From Paenibacillus piri (GTDB lineage Bacteria; Bacillota; Bacilli; Paenibacillales; NBRC-103111): 45,620 nt of DNA. The translations under genes and the position numbers were made by a program. The DNA is taken from the NCBI RefSeq assembly GCF_004354045.1, contig NZ_SMRT01000033.1, positions 1-45,620 of the forward strand. The letters run 5' to 3'. The notes below the pieces were generated by a model. The model was not told where the DNA came from, searched no databases, and was given only the letters and a program-made list of their open reading frames with translations. Positions 16,559-25,380 of this stretch are shown here, in pieces; position 1 is the first letter of the stretch, and the number at the start of each line of letters is the position of its first letter.

Positions 16559-17997
16559 GTGTAGTGGTAAGTGTAGATCAAACGGGAACGGAGCTGCTGC
16601 TTGCTTACTACGGCGACGACTTTACCGGGTCTACGGATGCGATGGAGGCGTTGGCCAAAAACGGAGCCCGGACGTTGCTGTTTCTGGAACCGCCTTCGCC
16701 CGGATTGCTGGCGGAAAAGTTCCCCGATGTGCAATGTATCGGCGTTGCCGGGATAAGCCGTTCTCTCGGTCCGGCTGCTATGGAGCGTGAGCTGCAGCCG
16801 GTATTTGACGCGTTAAGTGTATTGAATCCCCGGCTTGTTCATTATAAAGTATGTTCTACGTTTGACTCGTCGCCGGATATTGGCAGCATCGGCAAAGCGA
16901 TGGAGATAGGGAGGGGAGTATTCGGCAGCGGGCGTTATATCCCGATTCTGGCCGGTGTACCCGAGCTAGGACGGTATACCGTATTTGGCCACCACTTTGC
17001 CGCCTCCATCGGCGGTGTTTACCGGCTCGACCGGCATCCTGTCATGTCGCGCCACCCGGTTACCCCGATGGATGAATCAGATCTGATGCTGCATCTGGCG
17101 AAGCAAACCGACATCAGCATCGGCTTGCTATCGGTTCTTGATTTGAAGTTGGATCCAGGGGATGTGGACCGGCTGCTGGAGGAAAAGGTCAGTGATGGGA
17201 GCGGTGCAGTCCTTTTCGATGTATTGGATGAGCCGATGCTTGAACAAGCCGGTCGGCTTATGTGGAACGAAACGCACCGCGGACCGGTTTTTGCCGTCGG
17301 TTCATCCGGTGTTGAGTATGCTTTAACGTCGCATTGGCGAAGTATCGGACTGATTGGCGAAGGTGCGGCGAATCGGGGAGTAAGTGGGAGAGTTTCGGCT
17401 TCGGTTTCGGTTCCCTCGGGTGGCGGACCGGGCAAAGCTGAGCGGCTCCTCGTTATTTCGGGCAGCTGCTCCCCGGTAACTGCGGGGCAGATCCGCTATG
17501 CGCTGCAGCATGGCTTCACCGGCATCCGCGCTCCGGTTATGGAGCTGGTGGATGAAGCGTACGCCGGGCAGGCGCAAGAAGCTTTGGCGCAGCAAGTGTC
17601 GGAAGCGCTGCGGGAAGGAAAAAGCGTCGTCGTCTACACCTCGACAGGACCCGACGACGATACGATCGGCCCATTGCGGGAGCGCCTGATCTCCTTGGGC
17701 AGAGACCCTTCGGAGTCGGGAGCGCTGCTGGGCCGGCAGCTCGGACAAGTCGCCCGGCGCCTTGTGCTGGAATGCGGCCTCCGCCGATTGCTGGCAGCCG
17801 GCGGCGATACGTCTGGCTACTTGGTGAAGGAGCTTGGCATTTACGCGCTGGAGCTGTTGGAGCCGCTTGTTCCCGGCGGCCCGTTGTGCCGCGCTTATGC
17901 CGAAGAAGCCGGCTTGGACGGCTTGGAGCTGTCTTTGAAGGGCGGGCAGGTGGGTCCGCCCGAATATTTCTTGCAGGTGCTGGAGGGGCGCCAATAA
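16555..17997 (+). CDS. oiaK: DUF1537 four-carbon acid-sugar kinase family, 3-oxo-isoapionate kinase-like
   Basis: A 480-residue kinase. The N-terminal substrate domain shows YYGDDFTGSTDAM and YKVCSTFDSSPDIGSIG; the C-terminal nucleotide domain shows LLVISGSCSPVTAGQI, VVYTSTGPDD and LLAAGGDTSGYLVKEL. It phosphorylates an acid-sugar hydroxyl with ATP, and context suggests 3-oxo-isoapionate as substrate for the preceding RuBisCO-like enzyme. GTG 16555 overlaps the upstream stop by four bases. It is the last gene of the operon, closed by two hairpin terminators. Confidence 0.82.
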   Translation: MSVVVSVDQTGTELLLAYYGDDFTGSTDAMEALAKNGARTLLFLEPPSPGLLAEKFPDVQCIGVAGISRSLGPAAMERELQPVFDALSVLNPRLVHYKVCSTFDSSPDIGSIGKAMEIGRGVFGSGRYIPILAGVPELGRYTVFGHHFAASIGGVYRLDRHPVMSRHPVTPMDESDLMLHLAKQTDISIGLLSVLDLKLDPGDVDRLLEEKVSDGSGAVLFDVLDEPMLEQAGRLMWNETHRGPVFAVGSSGVEYALTSHWRSIGLIGEGAANRGVSGRVSASVSVPSGGGPGKAERLLVISGSCSPVTAGQIRYALQHGFTGIRAPVMELVDEAYAGQAQEALAQQVSEALREGKSVVVYTSTGPDDDTIGPLRERLISLGRDPSESGALLGRQLGQVARRLVLECGLRRLLAAGGDTSGYLVKELGIYALELLEPLVPGGPLCRAYAEEAGLDGLELSLKGGQVGPPEYFLQVLEGRQ

Positions 17998-18020
17998 ACC
18001 GAAAAACATCGGGATAAATA

Positions 18021-18094
18021 AAAAAGAGAAATCGCTCTTTTGTGATAGCATGAAATCAAAAAAGAACCTGGATAGTTTTACCAGGTTCTTTTTT
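18021..18094 (+). terminator. Tandem intrinsic terminators closing the apionate-type operon
   Basis: First a small AAAGAG/CTCTTTT hairpin (18021-18041), then a strong one: AAAGAACCTGG pairs with CCAGGTTCTTT around a 9-base loop, followed by a T-run (18061-18094). Confidence 0.85.
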
Positions 18095-18095
18095 A

Positions 18096-18124
18096 TTGCA
18101 CATAAACAGACACGATGATATAAT
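18096..18124 (+). promoter_or_regulatory. Sigma-A promoter of rph
   Basis: TTGCAC (18096-18101), 17 bases, TATAAT (18119-18124), directly after the terminator. The mRNA leader would be about 115 bases. I see no palindrome resembling the actinobacterial rifamycin-associated element. Confidence 0.7.
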
Positions 18125-18244
18125 CAAATCATGACTGTTCATAATTAATGATCAAAGTTATCCTATCTTACATTTTAATTGTATCATGCCGGTAAACTCT
18201 TGTCAAATGTTTTTTCTCAATTTAATAGTTAGGAGAGATGTTGA

Positions 18245-20854
18245 ATGAGTTCTTTGGTTCTCGGTTTTCAGGAAATGGATAAAACACAGCTTTTGCTCGT
18301 TGGCGGAAAAGGGTTAAATTTAGGGGAATTATCAAAAATTGAAGGAATACAAGTACCAGAAGGATTTTGTGTTACAACAGTGGGATATCAAAAAGCTATC
18401 GAACAAAACGAATCGTATCATGCTTTGTTGGATCGACTAACCATGCTAAAAGTAGAAGATCGAGATCAAATTGGTGAAATCAGCAGGAAGATTCGACAAA
18501 TCATTATGGATGTAGAAATTCCTTCCGATGTTGTGAAAGCAGTTACCCACTATCTTTCCCAGTTTGGCGATGAACATGCATATGCAGTACGTTCTAGTGC
18601 GACTGCTGAAGATTTGCCGCATGCCTCTTTTGCCGGTCAACAAGACACCTATTTAAATATCATCGGCGTCGATGCCATCCTGCAGCATATCAGCAAATGT
18701 TGGGCTTCCCTGTTCACGGAGCGCGCGGTAATCTACCGTATGCAGAATGGATTCGATCATAGTCAGGTTTATTTATCCGTTATCGTTCAAAGGATGGTTT
18801 TCCCACAGGCTTCGGGGATTTTATTTACCGCTGATCCGATTACTTCCAACCGAAAGCTGTTATCCATCGATGCCAGTTTTGGACTTGGAGAAGCACTGGT
18901 CTCTGGCCTGGTATCTGCCGATTGTTATAAAGTACAGGAAGAGGAAATCGTCGATAAGAGGATAGCAACCAAAAAATTGGCTATCTATGGACGGAAGGAA
19001 GGCGGAACAGAGACCCGGCAGATCGATCCCGATCAGCAAAAGACTCAAACCCTTACTGAACAACAAATTTTACAACTGGCACACATCGGAAGACAGATCG
19101 AAGCTTATTTTGGTTCCCCGCAAGATATCGAATGGTGTTTGCTTGATGATACTTTTTATATTGTCCAGAGCCGGGCGATCACTACTTTATACCCGATCCC
19201 TGAAGCGAATGATCAAGAAAATCACGTCTATCTATCTGTTGGTCATCAACAAATGATGACAGATCCCATAAAACCATTGGGATTGTCTTTTTACCTGTTA
19301 ATTACTCCTGCACCTATGCGTAAAGCCGGTGGGAGGTTGTTTGTTGATGTTGCACCTAGGCTGGCTACACCTGTCGGCCGGGAAACTTTATTAAATACCG
19401 TGGGATCCGATCCACTCATAAAAGGCGCAATCATGACCATAATAGAGCGAGATTTTATAAAATTGTTACCAAATGATCAAACAGAACTGAGTCCCGATAA
19501 AAGCAATAAAGGTATGTCGTCTGCGGGATTTCAAGCACAAATCGAAAACGATCCGGCAATCGTTTCTGATTTGATTAAGAATAGTCAAACATCGATAGAA
19601 GAATTAAAACAAAACATCCAAACGAAATCAGGAGCAGATTTATTTGATTTTATTCTGGAAGATATCCAGCAATTAAAGAAGATCTTATTTGACTCACAAA
19701 GTTCAAAGGTTTTTATGACTGCTATGAATGCTTCGTCATGGATCAATGAAAAAATGTACGAGTGGTTAGGTGAAAAAAACGCGGCAGATACGCTTTCTCA
19801 ATCTGTACCAAACAACATTACTTCGGAAATGGGTCTGGCGCTATTGGATGTCGCAGATGTAATTCGTCCTTATCCGGAAGTAATTGATTATTTACAACAT
19901 GTAAAAGATGATAATTTTTTGGATGAACTGATTAAGTTTAATGGTGGACAGGAAACTCAAGACGCTATCTATGCTTATCTCAACAAATACGGAATGCGAT
20001 GTGCCGGCGAAATCGATATTTCGAGAACTCGTTGGAGTGAAAAACCAATTACACTTGTCCCTATGATTCTCAGTAATATCAAAAACTTTGAGCCTAATGC
20101 CGGCAATCGGAAATTTGAGCAAGGGCGACAGGAGGCTTTAGAAAAAGAACAAGAGTTATTAGATCGATTGAAGCAATTAACGGATGGTGAACAAAAAGCT
20201 GAAGAGACAAAACGAGTGATCAGCTTAATCCGGAATTTCATCGGTTATCGTGAATATCCAAAATACGGCATGATTAATCGCTACTTCGTTTATAAGCAGG
20301 CTTTACTGAAAGAAGCCGAACAACTCGTACAAGCTAGCGTTATTCATGAAAAAGAAGATATATACTATCTCACTTTTGAAGAATTGCACGAAGTTGTACG
20401 CACAAATAAACTGGATTATCAGATCATCAGTAAACGAAAAGACGATTACAAATTTTTTGAAAAACTAACTCCCCCACGTGTAATCACGTCTGATGGTGAA
20501 ATCATAGTGGGTGAGTACAAACGAGAAAATCTGCCAGCCGAAGCTATTGTAGGTTTGCCTGTTTCTTCCGGAATTATAGAAGGACGAGCACGTGTCATCT
20601 TAAAGATGGAAGATGCTGATCTGGAAGATGGAGATATTTTAGTCACCGCCTTTACTGACCCTGGCTGGACATCATTGTTTGTATCCATTAAAGGCCTGAT
20701 CACCGAAGTTGGCGGACTGATGACCCATGGAGCCGTTATCGCTCGTGAATATGGCTTGCCGGCAGTTGTCGGAGTGGAAAATGCTACAAGACTGATCAAA
20801 GACGGGCAACGAATTCGCGTGAATGGAACAGAAGGGTATATCGAAATATTGTAA
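18245..20854 (+). CDS. rph: Rifampin phosphotransferase
   Basis: An 869-residue relative of phosphoenolpyruvate synthase. It has an N-terminal ATP-grasp domain (VGGKGLNLGELS, YAVRSSATAEDLP, QDIEWCLLDDTFYIVQSRAIT), a central rifampin-binding helical domain (about 330-760) and a C-terminal swivelling His domain whose catalytic residue is His828 in GGLMTHGAVIAREYGLPAV. Rph transfers the ATP beta-phosphate to the ansa-bridge hydroxyl of rifampin, with AMP and Pi as by-products. Length and domain order match Listeria and Paenibacillus Rph rather than PEP synthase. AGGAGAG precedes ATG 18245. It is monocistronic, with its own promoter and terminator, and AT-richer than the operon before it. Confidence 0.92.
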   Translation: MSSLVLGFQEMDKTQLLLVGGKGLNLGELSKIEGIQVPEGFCVTTVGYQKAIEQNESYHALLDRLTMLKVEDRDQIGEISRKIRQIIMDVEIPSDVVKAVTHYLSQFGDEHAYAVRSSATAEDLPHASFAGQQDTYLNIIGVDAILQHISKCWASLFTERAVIYRMQNGFDHSQVYLSVIVQRMVFPQASGILFTADPITSNRKLLSIDASFGLGEALVSGLVSADCYKVQEEEIVDKRIATKKLAIYGRKEGGTETRQIDPDQQKTQTLTEQQILQLAHIGRQIEAYFGSPQDIEWCLLDDTFYIVQSRAITTLYPIPEANDQENHVYLSVGHQQMMTDPIKPLGLSFYLLITPAPMRKAGGRLFVDVAPRLATPVGRETLLNTVGSDPLIKGAIMTIIERDFIKLLPNDQTELSPDKSNKGMSSAGFQAQIENDPAIVSDLIKNSQTSIEELKQNIQTKSGADLFDFILEDIQQLKKILFDSQSSKVFMTAMNASSWINEKMYEWLGEKNAADTLSQSVPNNITSEMGLALLDVADVIRPYPEVIDYLQHVKDDNFLDELIKFNGGQETQDAIYAYLNKYGMRCAGEIDISRTRWSEKPITLVPMILSNIKNFEPNAGNRKFEQGRQEALEKEQELLDRLKQLTDGEQKAEETKRVISLIRNFIGYREYPKYGMINRYFVYKQALLKEAEQLVQASVIHEKEDIYYLTFEELHEVVRTNKLDYQIISKRKDDYKFFEKLTPPRVITSDGEIIVGEYKRENLPAEAIVGLPVSSGIIEGRARVILKMEDADLEDGDILVTAFTDPGWTSLFVSIKGLITEVGGLMTHGAVIAREYGLPAVVGVENATRLIKDGQRIRVNGTEGYIEIL

Positions 20855-20884
20855 TGCTGGATGCCTTGAACATATTCGCTTATG

Positions 20885-20908
20885 AAGCCGCGTAACTGCG
20901 GCTTTTCT
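20885..20908 (+). terminator. Intrinsic terminator after rph
   Basis: AAGCCGC and GCGGCTT pair around GTAACT, followed by TTCTT. It lies 31 bases after the rph stop. Confidence 0.8.
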
Positions 20909-21004
20909 TATGCCGACAGTTGTCGTGATGCTAATTATGATCCCTTTGTGTTGGATCACTTGCATGTCTCTAATTGCTTGAGATGGAATAGTTAGGAATG
21001 GGGA

Positions 21005-21550
21005 TTAAAAATTCCTATCTAACAATATCCCTGTTTGTTGTGCAATGACACGAGGCGGTATAGGCATTCCGTTCCTGAACCACCATTCCACTGCCCCCAC
21101 GACCGCCGCCCCAAAAAATTGAAGAATAACATCTTCACTTAAGCCTTGATTTTTTCCTTCGGTTACATCTACTTCAACCTTATACTCTTGGATGACTAAA
21201 TCAAGGAATCGACTACGAAAATAAGCTGCGCTTTTTGTGTTTAGCATGGTTGAAAAGAACAAATGATTGTCCGCAAAGTATTCGAACCAGACATAATTTC
21301 CTTCTTTAAAAGTCATTTCAGATGCAGAATGGCAAAGTTCACGGAGATTGCTTATGTGTTCTTCGATAATCTTATCAAGCAAGTCATATTTATCCATGTA
21401 GTGGAGATAGATTGTTCCTCGATTAACATTTGCCCTATCGGAAATATCCCGGATTGTAACGTCATCGAAGTTTTTTTCAGCCATCAGTTCAAGAATTGCT
21501 TTCTTAATTGCTTCTTGAGATTTGAGCACCCTTCTATCTACTTTAGTCAT
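21005..21550 (-). CDS. TetR-family transcriptional regulator
   Basis: A 181-residue repressor on the minus strand. The HTH spans about 31-54 (VTIRDISDRANVNRGTIYLHY), followed by the helical ligand/dimer domain of TetR_C type. The start is ATG at 21550, preceded by AAGGGGGA; a longer frame to 21610 exists but lacks an SD. It is divergent from DUF2255, aldo/keto reductase and MFS genes, and a dyad sits in the shared 162-base region. Likely role: ligand-controlled repressor of that operon; ligand unknown. Confidence 0.9.
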   Translation of the reverse strand: MTKVDRRVLKSQEAIKKAILELMAEKNFDDVTIRDISDRANVNRGTIYLHYMDKYDLLDKIIEEHISNLRELCHSASEMTFKEGNYVWFEYFADNHLFFSTMLNTKSAAYFRSRFLDLVIQEYKVEVDVTEGKNQGLSEDVILQFFGAAVVGAVEWWFRNGMPIPPRVIAQQTGILLDRNF

Positions 21551-21668
21551 TCTAAAGTCCCCCTTCTTAGATAATCGGCAATTATTGATGGTTTGTTGAG
21601 TAATCCACACATCGCGAGGAATTGATTATTGCAAGCATTTTGTTTCCGTTTAAAATTATAAACGAGGG

Positions 21669-21684
21669 TTGATTAAACAATCAA
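21669..21684. promoter_or_regulatory. Candidate TetR operator
   Basis: TTGATT and AATCAA are perfect inverted half sites around AAAC, 29 bases before the DUF2255 start and in the intergenic space with the divergent tetR. Confidence 0.5.
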
Positions 21685-21712
21685 TGTTCATTTCGTTTGG
21701 AGGATGCAATTC

Positions 21713-22099
21713 ATGGACACATGGTCGAAAGAAGAACTAGACAAGTTTTATGTAGCTGATGACCTTCATATCTCGCCATTCCGTGAAGACGGAGTAACCT
21801 ACGGCACCCCGACCTGGATTTGGTCCGTTGTGGTTGGCGACTCACTCTATGTACGCGCCTACTACGGGCAGAGCTCCAGTTGGTACCAGGCAGCAGTACG
21901 GCAGAAGGCGGGGCGAATCACTGTCGCTGGCATGACGAAGGAAGTCACTTTTGAACCGATCGATGGGCAGATGGGCGACCTCATCGACAATGCGTACCGT
22001 GCGAAATACGATGGCAGCCCCTATCTGAACTCGATGATCAGCACGCGAGCCCGTTCTGCGACAGTCAAGGTTGCGCCAACGCCTGATGTACATCAATAA
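21713..22099 (+). CDS. DUF2255 family protein
   Basis: A 128-residue protein beginning MDTWSKEELDKF, with the family core DDLHISPFREDG, TPTWIWSVVVGDSLYVRAY, WYQAA and GRI. The beta-rich fold resembles split-barrel flavin-binding proteins and has no proven reaction. GGAGG at 21699-21703 overlaps the upstream ATG 21704, so ATG 21713 (nine bases away) is the proper start. It is first in an operon with an aldo/keto reductase and an exporter, suggesting a detoxification role. Confidence 0.85.
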   Translation: MDTWSKEELDKFYVADDLHISPFREDGVTYGTPTWIWSVVVGDSLYVRAYYGQSSSWYQAAVRQKAGRITVAGMTKEVTFEPIDGQMGDLIDNAYRAKYDGSPYLNSMISTRARSATVKVAPTPDVHQ

Positions 22100-22149
22100 A
22101 GTTGCTCATTTGACTATTATTTTAAGGAAAGAAAAGGAGGAGCAATGAA

Positions 22150-23124
22150 ATGGATTATACGAATCTTGGAAATACCGGCTTGGATGTATCTCGAATTTGT
22201 CTTGGTTGTATGGGCTTCGGTGACGCAGAGAAAGGGCATCATCGATGGGTGCTTGATGAGGAGCGAGCACGTCCAGTCATCAAAAAAGCTTTGGAGCTTG
22301 GCATCAATTTTTTTGATACGGCAAATGTGTATGCAGACGGGACAAGTGAGGAAATTGTTGGAGATGCGTTGAAGGATTATGCGAACCGTGATGAAATTGT
22401 CATCGCGACCAAGATAAGTGGACGAATGCATCAAGGACCCAACGGCGCCGGGCTTTCCCGCAAAGCGATCATGAGCGAAATCGATAAAAGTCTAAAGAGG
22501 TTGAGAACCGACTACGTTGATTTGTATCAAATCCATCGTTGGGATTACAACACGCCCATCGAAGAGACGATGGAGGCACTTCACGATGTAGTCAAGGCTG
22601 GTAAGGCACGGTACATCGGAGCTTCTGCCATGTGGGCATGGCAGTTCCAGAAGGCGTTACATGTAGCTGAGAACAATGGGTGGACACGATTTGTATCTAT
22701 GCAGAATCATTTAAACCTCATTTACCGCGAAGAAGAGCGAGAGATGCTGCCGCTTTGTAAGGAAGAAAAAATCGGGGTGATTCCTTATAGCCCGCTTGCA
22801 GGAGGGAGATTGGCGCGGGAGGCAACAACACATCGTGCCGAAACCGATCAAATTGCCAAACAAAAATATGATGCCGCAGCAGATTTGGATCAATTGGTGG
22901 TCGACCGGGTTGCCAATCTCGCGGATCAACATGGCGTCCGCCGCGTTCACATCGCACTTGCGTGGTTGCTGCGCAAAGATCCGGTAACCGCCCCCATTGT
23001 CGGTGCTACGAAAATTTCCCATCTCGAGGATGCGGAAGCTGCTCTTTCCATTAAATTAACACCTGAAGAAATTGCGTTTTTGGAAGAACCGTATGTACCG
23101 CACCGAGTCGTTGGACATTTTTAA
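22150..23124 (+). CDS. Aldo/keto reductase
   Basis: A 324-residue (beta/alpha)8 NADPH-dependent oxidoreductase. The catalytic tetrad is visible: Asp56 and Tyr61 in FFDTANVYADG, Lys88 in IATKISG, His129 in YQIHRWD. The C-terminal nucleotide-binding signature is VTAPIVGATKISHLEDA. It belongs to the YhdN/AKR11-12-like group of carbonyl reductases; the substrate is unknown. AAGGAGGAG precedes ATG 22150; another ATG five bases upstream is out of frame. Confidence 0.92.
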   Translation: MDYTNLGNTGLDVSRICLGCMGFGDAEKGHHRWVLDEERARPVIKKALELGINFFDTANVYADGTSEEIVGDALKDYANRDEIVIATKISGRMHQGPNGAGLSRKAIMSEIDKSLKRLRTDYVDLYQIHRWDYNTPIEETMEALHDVVKAGKARYIGASAMWAWQFQKALHVAENNGWTRFVSMQNHLNLIYREEEREMLPLCKEEKIGVIPYSPLAGGRLAREATTHRAETDQIAKQKYDAAADLDQLVVDRVANLADQHGVRRVHIALAWLLRKDPVTAPIVGATKISHLEDAEAALSIKLTPEEIAFLEEPYVPHRVVGHF

Positions 23125-23213
23125 TGGTACTTGCAGAAGCAACGCGCATCACCTATCGTTCTGATAAAAAAACGCACTTTTATACGTTGTCCTCATATCA
23201 AAGGGGAGAATAA

Positions 23214-24440
23214 ATGAATAATACTTGGAAAATTTATATGCTAGCGTTCATTTGCTTCTTTGTCAGTACATCAGAGTTTGTTATTGCCGGTATTCTGGAC
23301 CAAATCGCAGCCTGGGCAAATACTTCGGTATCAGCTGCAGGACAACTGATCACCGTATTCGCGATTGCGAACGCGATCGGTTCGCCAATTCTCGTGATGG
23401 CGACGACGAAAATGGATCGGCGTCACTTGTTAATGCTTTCCCTGGCAATAGTAGTGCTCGGCAGCGTATTGACAGTTACCTTACCGGGCTTCGGCTTTCT
23501 CATCATATCTCGGATTGTACTTGCCATAGGGGGCGGCGTTTTTGTAATCGGCGCAAAAACAGTCGCGGCGAAACTCGCGGCGCCAGGCAAGCAAGCTGGG
23601 GCGATTGGCACCGTGATCATTGGATTCAGTGCGTCCCTTATTGCCGGGGTTCCCATTGGCCGCGTCGTGGCTGCAGCATACGGCTGGAAGGTCATCTTCG
23701 TCGGTATCGGTATTCTTAGTTTGCTTGCGATCCTCGCTGTGGCTCGAACGATTCCGCCTACAGAAGGCGATGCTCCTGTTCCTCTCGGCAAGCAACTGAT
23801 TCTTTTGAAGAATCCGGAAATCCTAAATGGATTTGGTGTCACGTTCTTCTGGCAGTTAGGATATGCAATGCTCTATGCATATATTGCCCCGTTTCTGCTG
23901 AACGTTACATCCATGAGCGAACGGGAAGTGAGCATTGCTCTCTTTGCATTCGGTATCGCTACCTTAATCGGTTCTAAGTTCGGCGGATTTATGACGGACC
24001 GGATCGGTATCCCAAGGTCACTGATGAGTAGCATGGTTGTTCATGTCATTGCTTTGGTGCTGCTCTCCAGTATGGCCAAATCAACTTTCGTCACCATTCC
24101 ACTCCTCATGCTGTGGGCTTTCTCGGCTTGGTCGTCCGGTCCAGGTTTGCAGTTTAATCTGGTTGCGCTCGCTCCGGAAGCCTCAGGAATCATGCTGAGC
24201 CTGTTCGGCTCCATCTTACAGCTCAGCATCGCTGCAGCCGGGGGAATTGGCGGTATTGCGGCGGGAGGCTTATCCATCAGGGCGGTCGGTTGGATCGCAG
24301 CTACATCAGTCGCAATTGCCGTAATTCTTGCAGCTGTTTCATTTAGCCGCAAAACAAGCAGGAGGGTTATTTATGAATCGTCCCAGAACACCCAAGCAAG
24401 CAGCGGAATCTATCCTTTGGTTAGCGACGATTGGACCTGA
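23214..24440 (+). CDS. MFS transporter (AraJ/YdhP-like exporter)
   Basis: A 408-residue major-facilitator protein with about 12 membrane helices. SEFVIAGILDQIA in helix 1 and the loop 2-3 motif TTKMDRRHLLML are typical of the DHA1 sugar/drug exporter branch. AGGGGAG precedes the ATG. Its last 23 codons (from about 24373) are read out of frame across a short-chain dehydrogenase fragment, so the extreme C-terminus is probably secondary. Together with the reductase and DUF2255 protein it makes a TetR-controlled efflux/reduction unit. Confidence 0.9.
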   Translation: MNNTWKIYMLAFICFFVSTSEFVIAGILDQIAAWANTSVSAAGQLITVFAIANAIGSPILVMATTKMDRRHLLMLSLAIVVLGSVLTVTLPGFGFLIISRIVLAIGGGVFVIGAKTVAAKLAAPGKQAGAIGTVIIGFSASLIAGVPIGRVVAAAYGWKVIFVGIGILSLLAILAVARTIPPTEGDAPVPLGKQLILLKNPEILNGFGVTFFWQLGYAMLYAYIAPFLLNVTSMSEREVSIALFAFGIATLIGSKFGGFMTDRIGIPRSLMSSMVVHVIALVLLSSMAKSTFVTIPLLMLWAFSAWSSGPGLQFNLVALAPEASGIMLSLFGSILQLSIAAAGGIGGIAAGGLSIRAVGWIAATSVAIAVILAAVSFSRKTSRRVIYESSQNTQASSGIYPLVSDDWT

Positions 24441-24489
24441 GGGTCCGCAAGGAGGATTCTTCAGAGATGGAAAACGAATCGATTGGTAA
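24373..24489 (+). pseudogene. Short-chain dehydrogenase, C-terminal fragment only
   Basis: ATG 24373 opens 38 codons beginning MNRPRTPKQAAESILWLAT and ending GGFFRDGKRIDW. This is the conserved tail of carbonyl-reductase-type SDRs (family pattern QAAxSIxWLATL-GPTGGFFRDxKPIxW). Catalytic and cofactor parts are missing. It overlaps the MFS 3' end in another frame and has AGGAGGG upstream, so a peptide could be made. Confidence 0.75.
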
Positions 24490-24705
24490 AAAACATCCTT
24501 TCCAGTTTGCCATGATGCTGGCAATATTCTCTGCATTGGGGCCATTCACTGTCGACATGTATCTATCATCGCTTCCACAGTTCGGGGATTTAGGCATTTC
24601 AGGTGAATATTCGGCTATACCGTTTGGAGTTGTTATTTTTGCTACAAGCGTGTTGTCCATCATTTTTTACTTCATGTTGGTTAAAAAGTCTGAAGCATCT
24701 TCCTC
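24467..24705 (+). pseudogene. Bcr/CflA-type drug exporter with large internal deletion
   Basis: From ATG 24467 (SD AAGGAGGA) the frame gives the normal N-terminus of a Bcr/CflA exporter, FAMMLAIFSALGPFTVDMYL, then SLPQFGDLG. It then jumps to what looks like the final helix of the same family, IPFGVVIFATSVLSIIFYF. The ten or so helices between are gone and the frame stays open to 24793. It cannot be a working transporter. Confidence 0.7.
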
Positions 24706-24734
24706 TCCAGGGATCAGTCACTCGCCCTCAGGCG

Positions 24735-24821
24735 GCAGTTATGTCGGTTCGTCTGCTGGGCAAGGAAAAAGAGACGCTGAGCGGCAGTTATAGCCATCCC
24801 TTCACGGATGTGCCCGGCTGG
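24735..24821 (+). pseudogene. SLH-domain-like fragment
   Basis: One frame reads MSVRLLGKEKETL followed by YSHPFTDVPGW, which resembles the end of one S-layer-homology repeat and start of the next in Paenibacillus surface proteins. It is only about 29 codons and neither start nor stop belongs to it. Confidence 0.4.
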
Positions 24822-24848
24822 AACATTACAAATCCCGAGGTGAAAAAG

Positions 24849-25122
24849 ATGAAGATTATGAAAATGTTGGTTGGCAGTACTGTGTTCTTTGCAAAGTTAT
24901 ATGATAACAAAAGACTTACCCGTCGAATCGACAGAGCTGCCTGAAACCATTCGTGCGGGTGAGATTATGTGTTGGTCTTCAAATTCTCTTGTACTTTTCT
25001 ATCATACATTCTCCAATTCGTATAGCGGGTACGTCAGGATTGGTTATATTAAGGATGTCACCGGTCTCGCGTCGGCCCTTGGCAGGGGGAATGTAGAGGT
25101 TACGTTTTCCCTCTGTGATTGA
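24849..25122 (+). pseudogene. Cyclophilin-like-fold protein gene with internal deletion and frameshift
   Basis: ATG 24849 gives the family N-terminus (MKIMKMLVGSTVFFAKLYDN). The frame then changes and continues KDLPVESTELPETIRAGEIM, LVLFYHTFSNSYSGY, and VTGLASALGRGNVEVTF to a TGA at 25122, the normal C-terminal half of bacterial cyclophilin-like-fold proteins. About 30 central codons seem lost at the junction near 24909. Confidence 0.65.
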
Positions 25123-25140
25123 TAAAAATTTGCCCTCTCA

Positions 25141-25323
25141 AACCTTCTGTACGCCGGTATCACAACATACTCGCTGTGTCACTGGGGAGCTGCGCCAGGA
25201 AAGAAGATCGCCGTTGTCGGATTTGGCGGACTTGGCACATGGCAGTGAAGTTCGCATATGCGGAGGGGCATCGGTTACGGCTCGCGACTCCAACTCTTCA
25301 AGCGGCAACTATACTTGCTAACC
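25141..25323 (+). pseudogene. Zinc-type alcohol dehydrogenase fragment (YahK/AdhA-like)
   Basis: The frame from 25141 reads LLYAGITTYSL-HWGAAPG, then KKIAVVGFGGLG, the Rossmann motif of cinnamyl-alcohol-dehydrogenase-like enzymes. It then breaks: GGCACATGG lacks one base relative to GGC-CAC-ATG-GCA. The neighbouring frame resumes with HMAVKFAYAEG. Catalytic zinc-binding and C-terminal domains are absent. Confidence 0.7.
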
Positions 25324-25380
25324 CAGATCGAAGAGGGGATGCGAATGTTTATCCGATTACGACTTTATCGGGTTAAGACC

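Noticed and set aside
17323..18051. 242-codon minus-strand frame
   Set aside because: Antisense of the DUF1537 kinase gene and runs into its terminators.
18245..20854. Phosphoenolpyruvate synthase
   Set aside because: Domain order and length (ATP-grasp, central drug-binding region, C-terminal swivelling His) fit Rph; the PEP-binding TIM barrel is absent.
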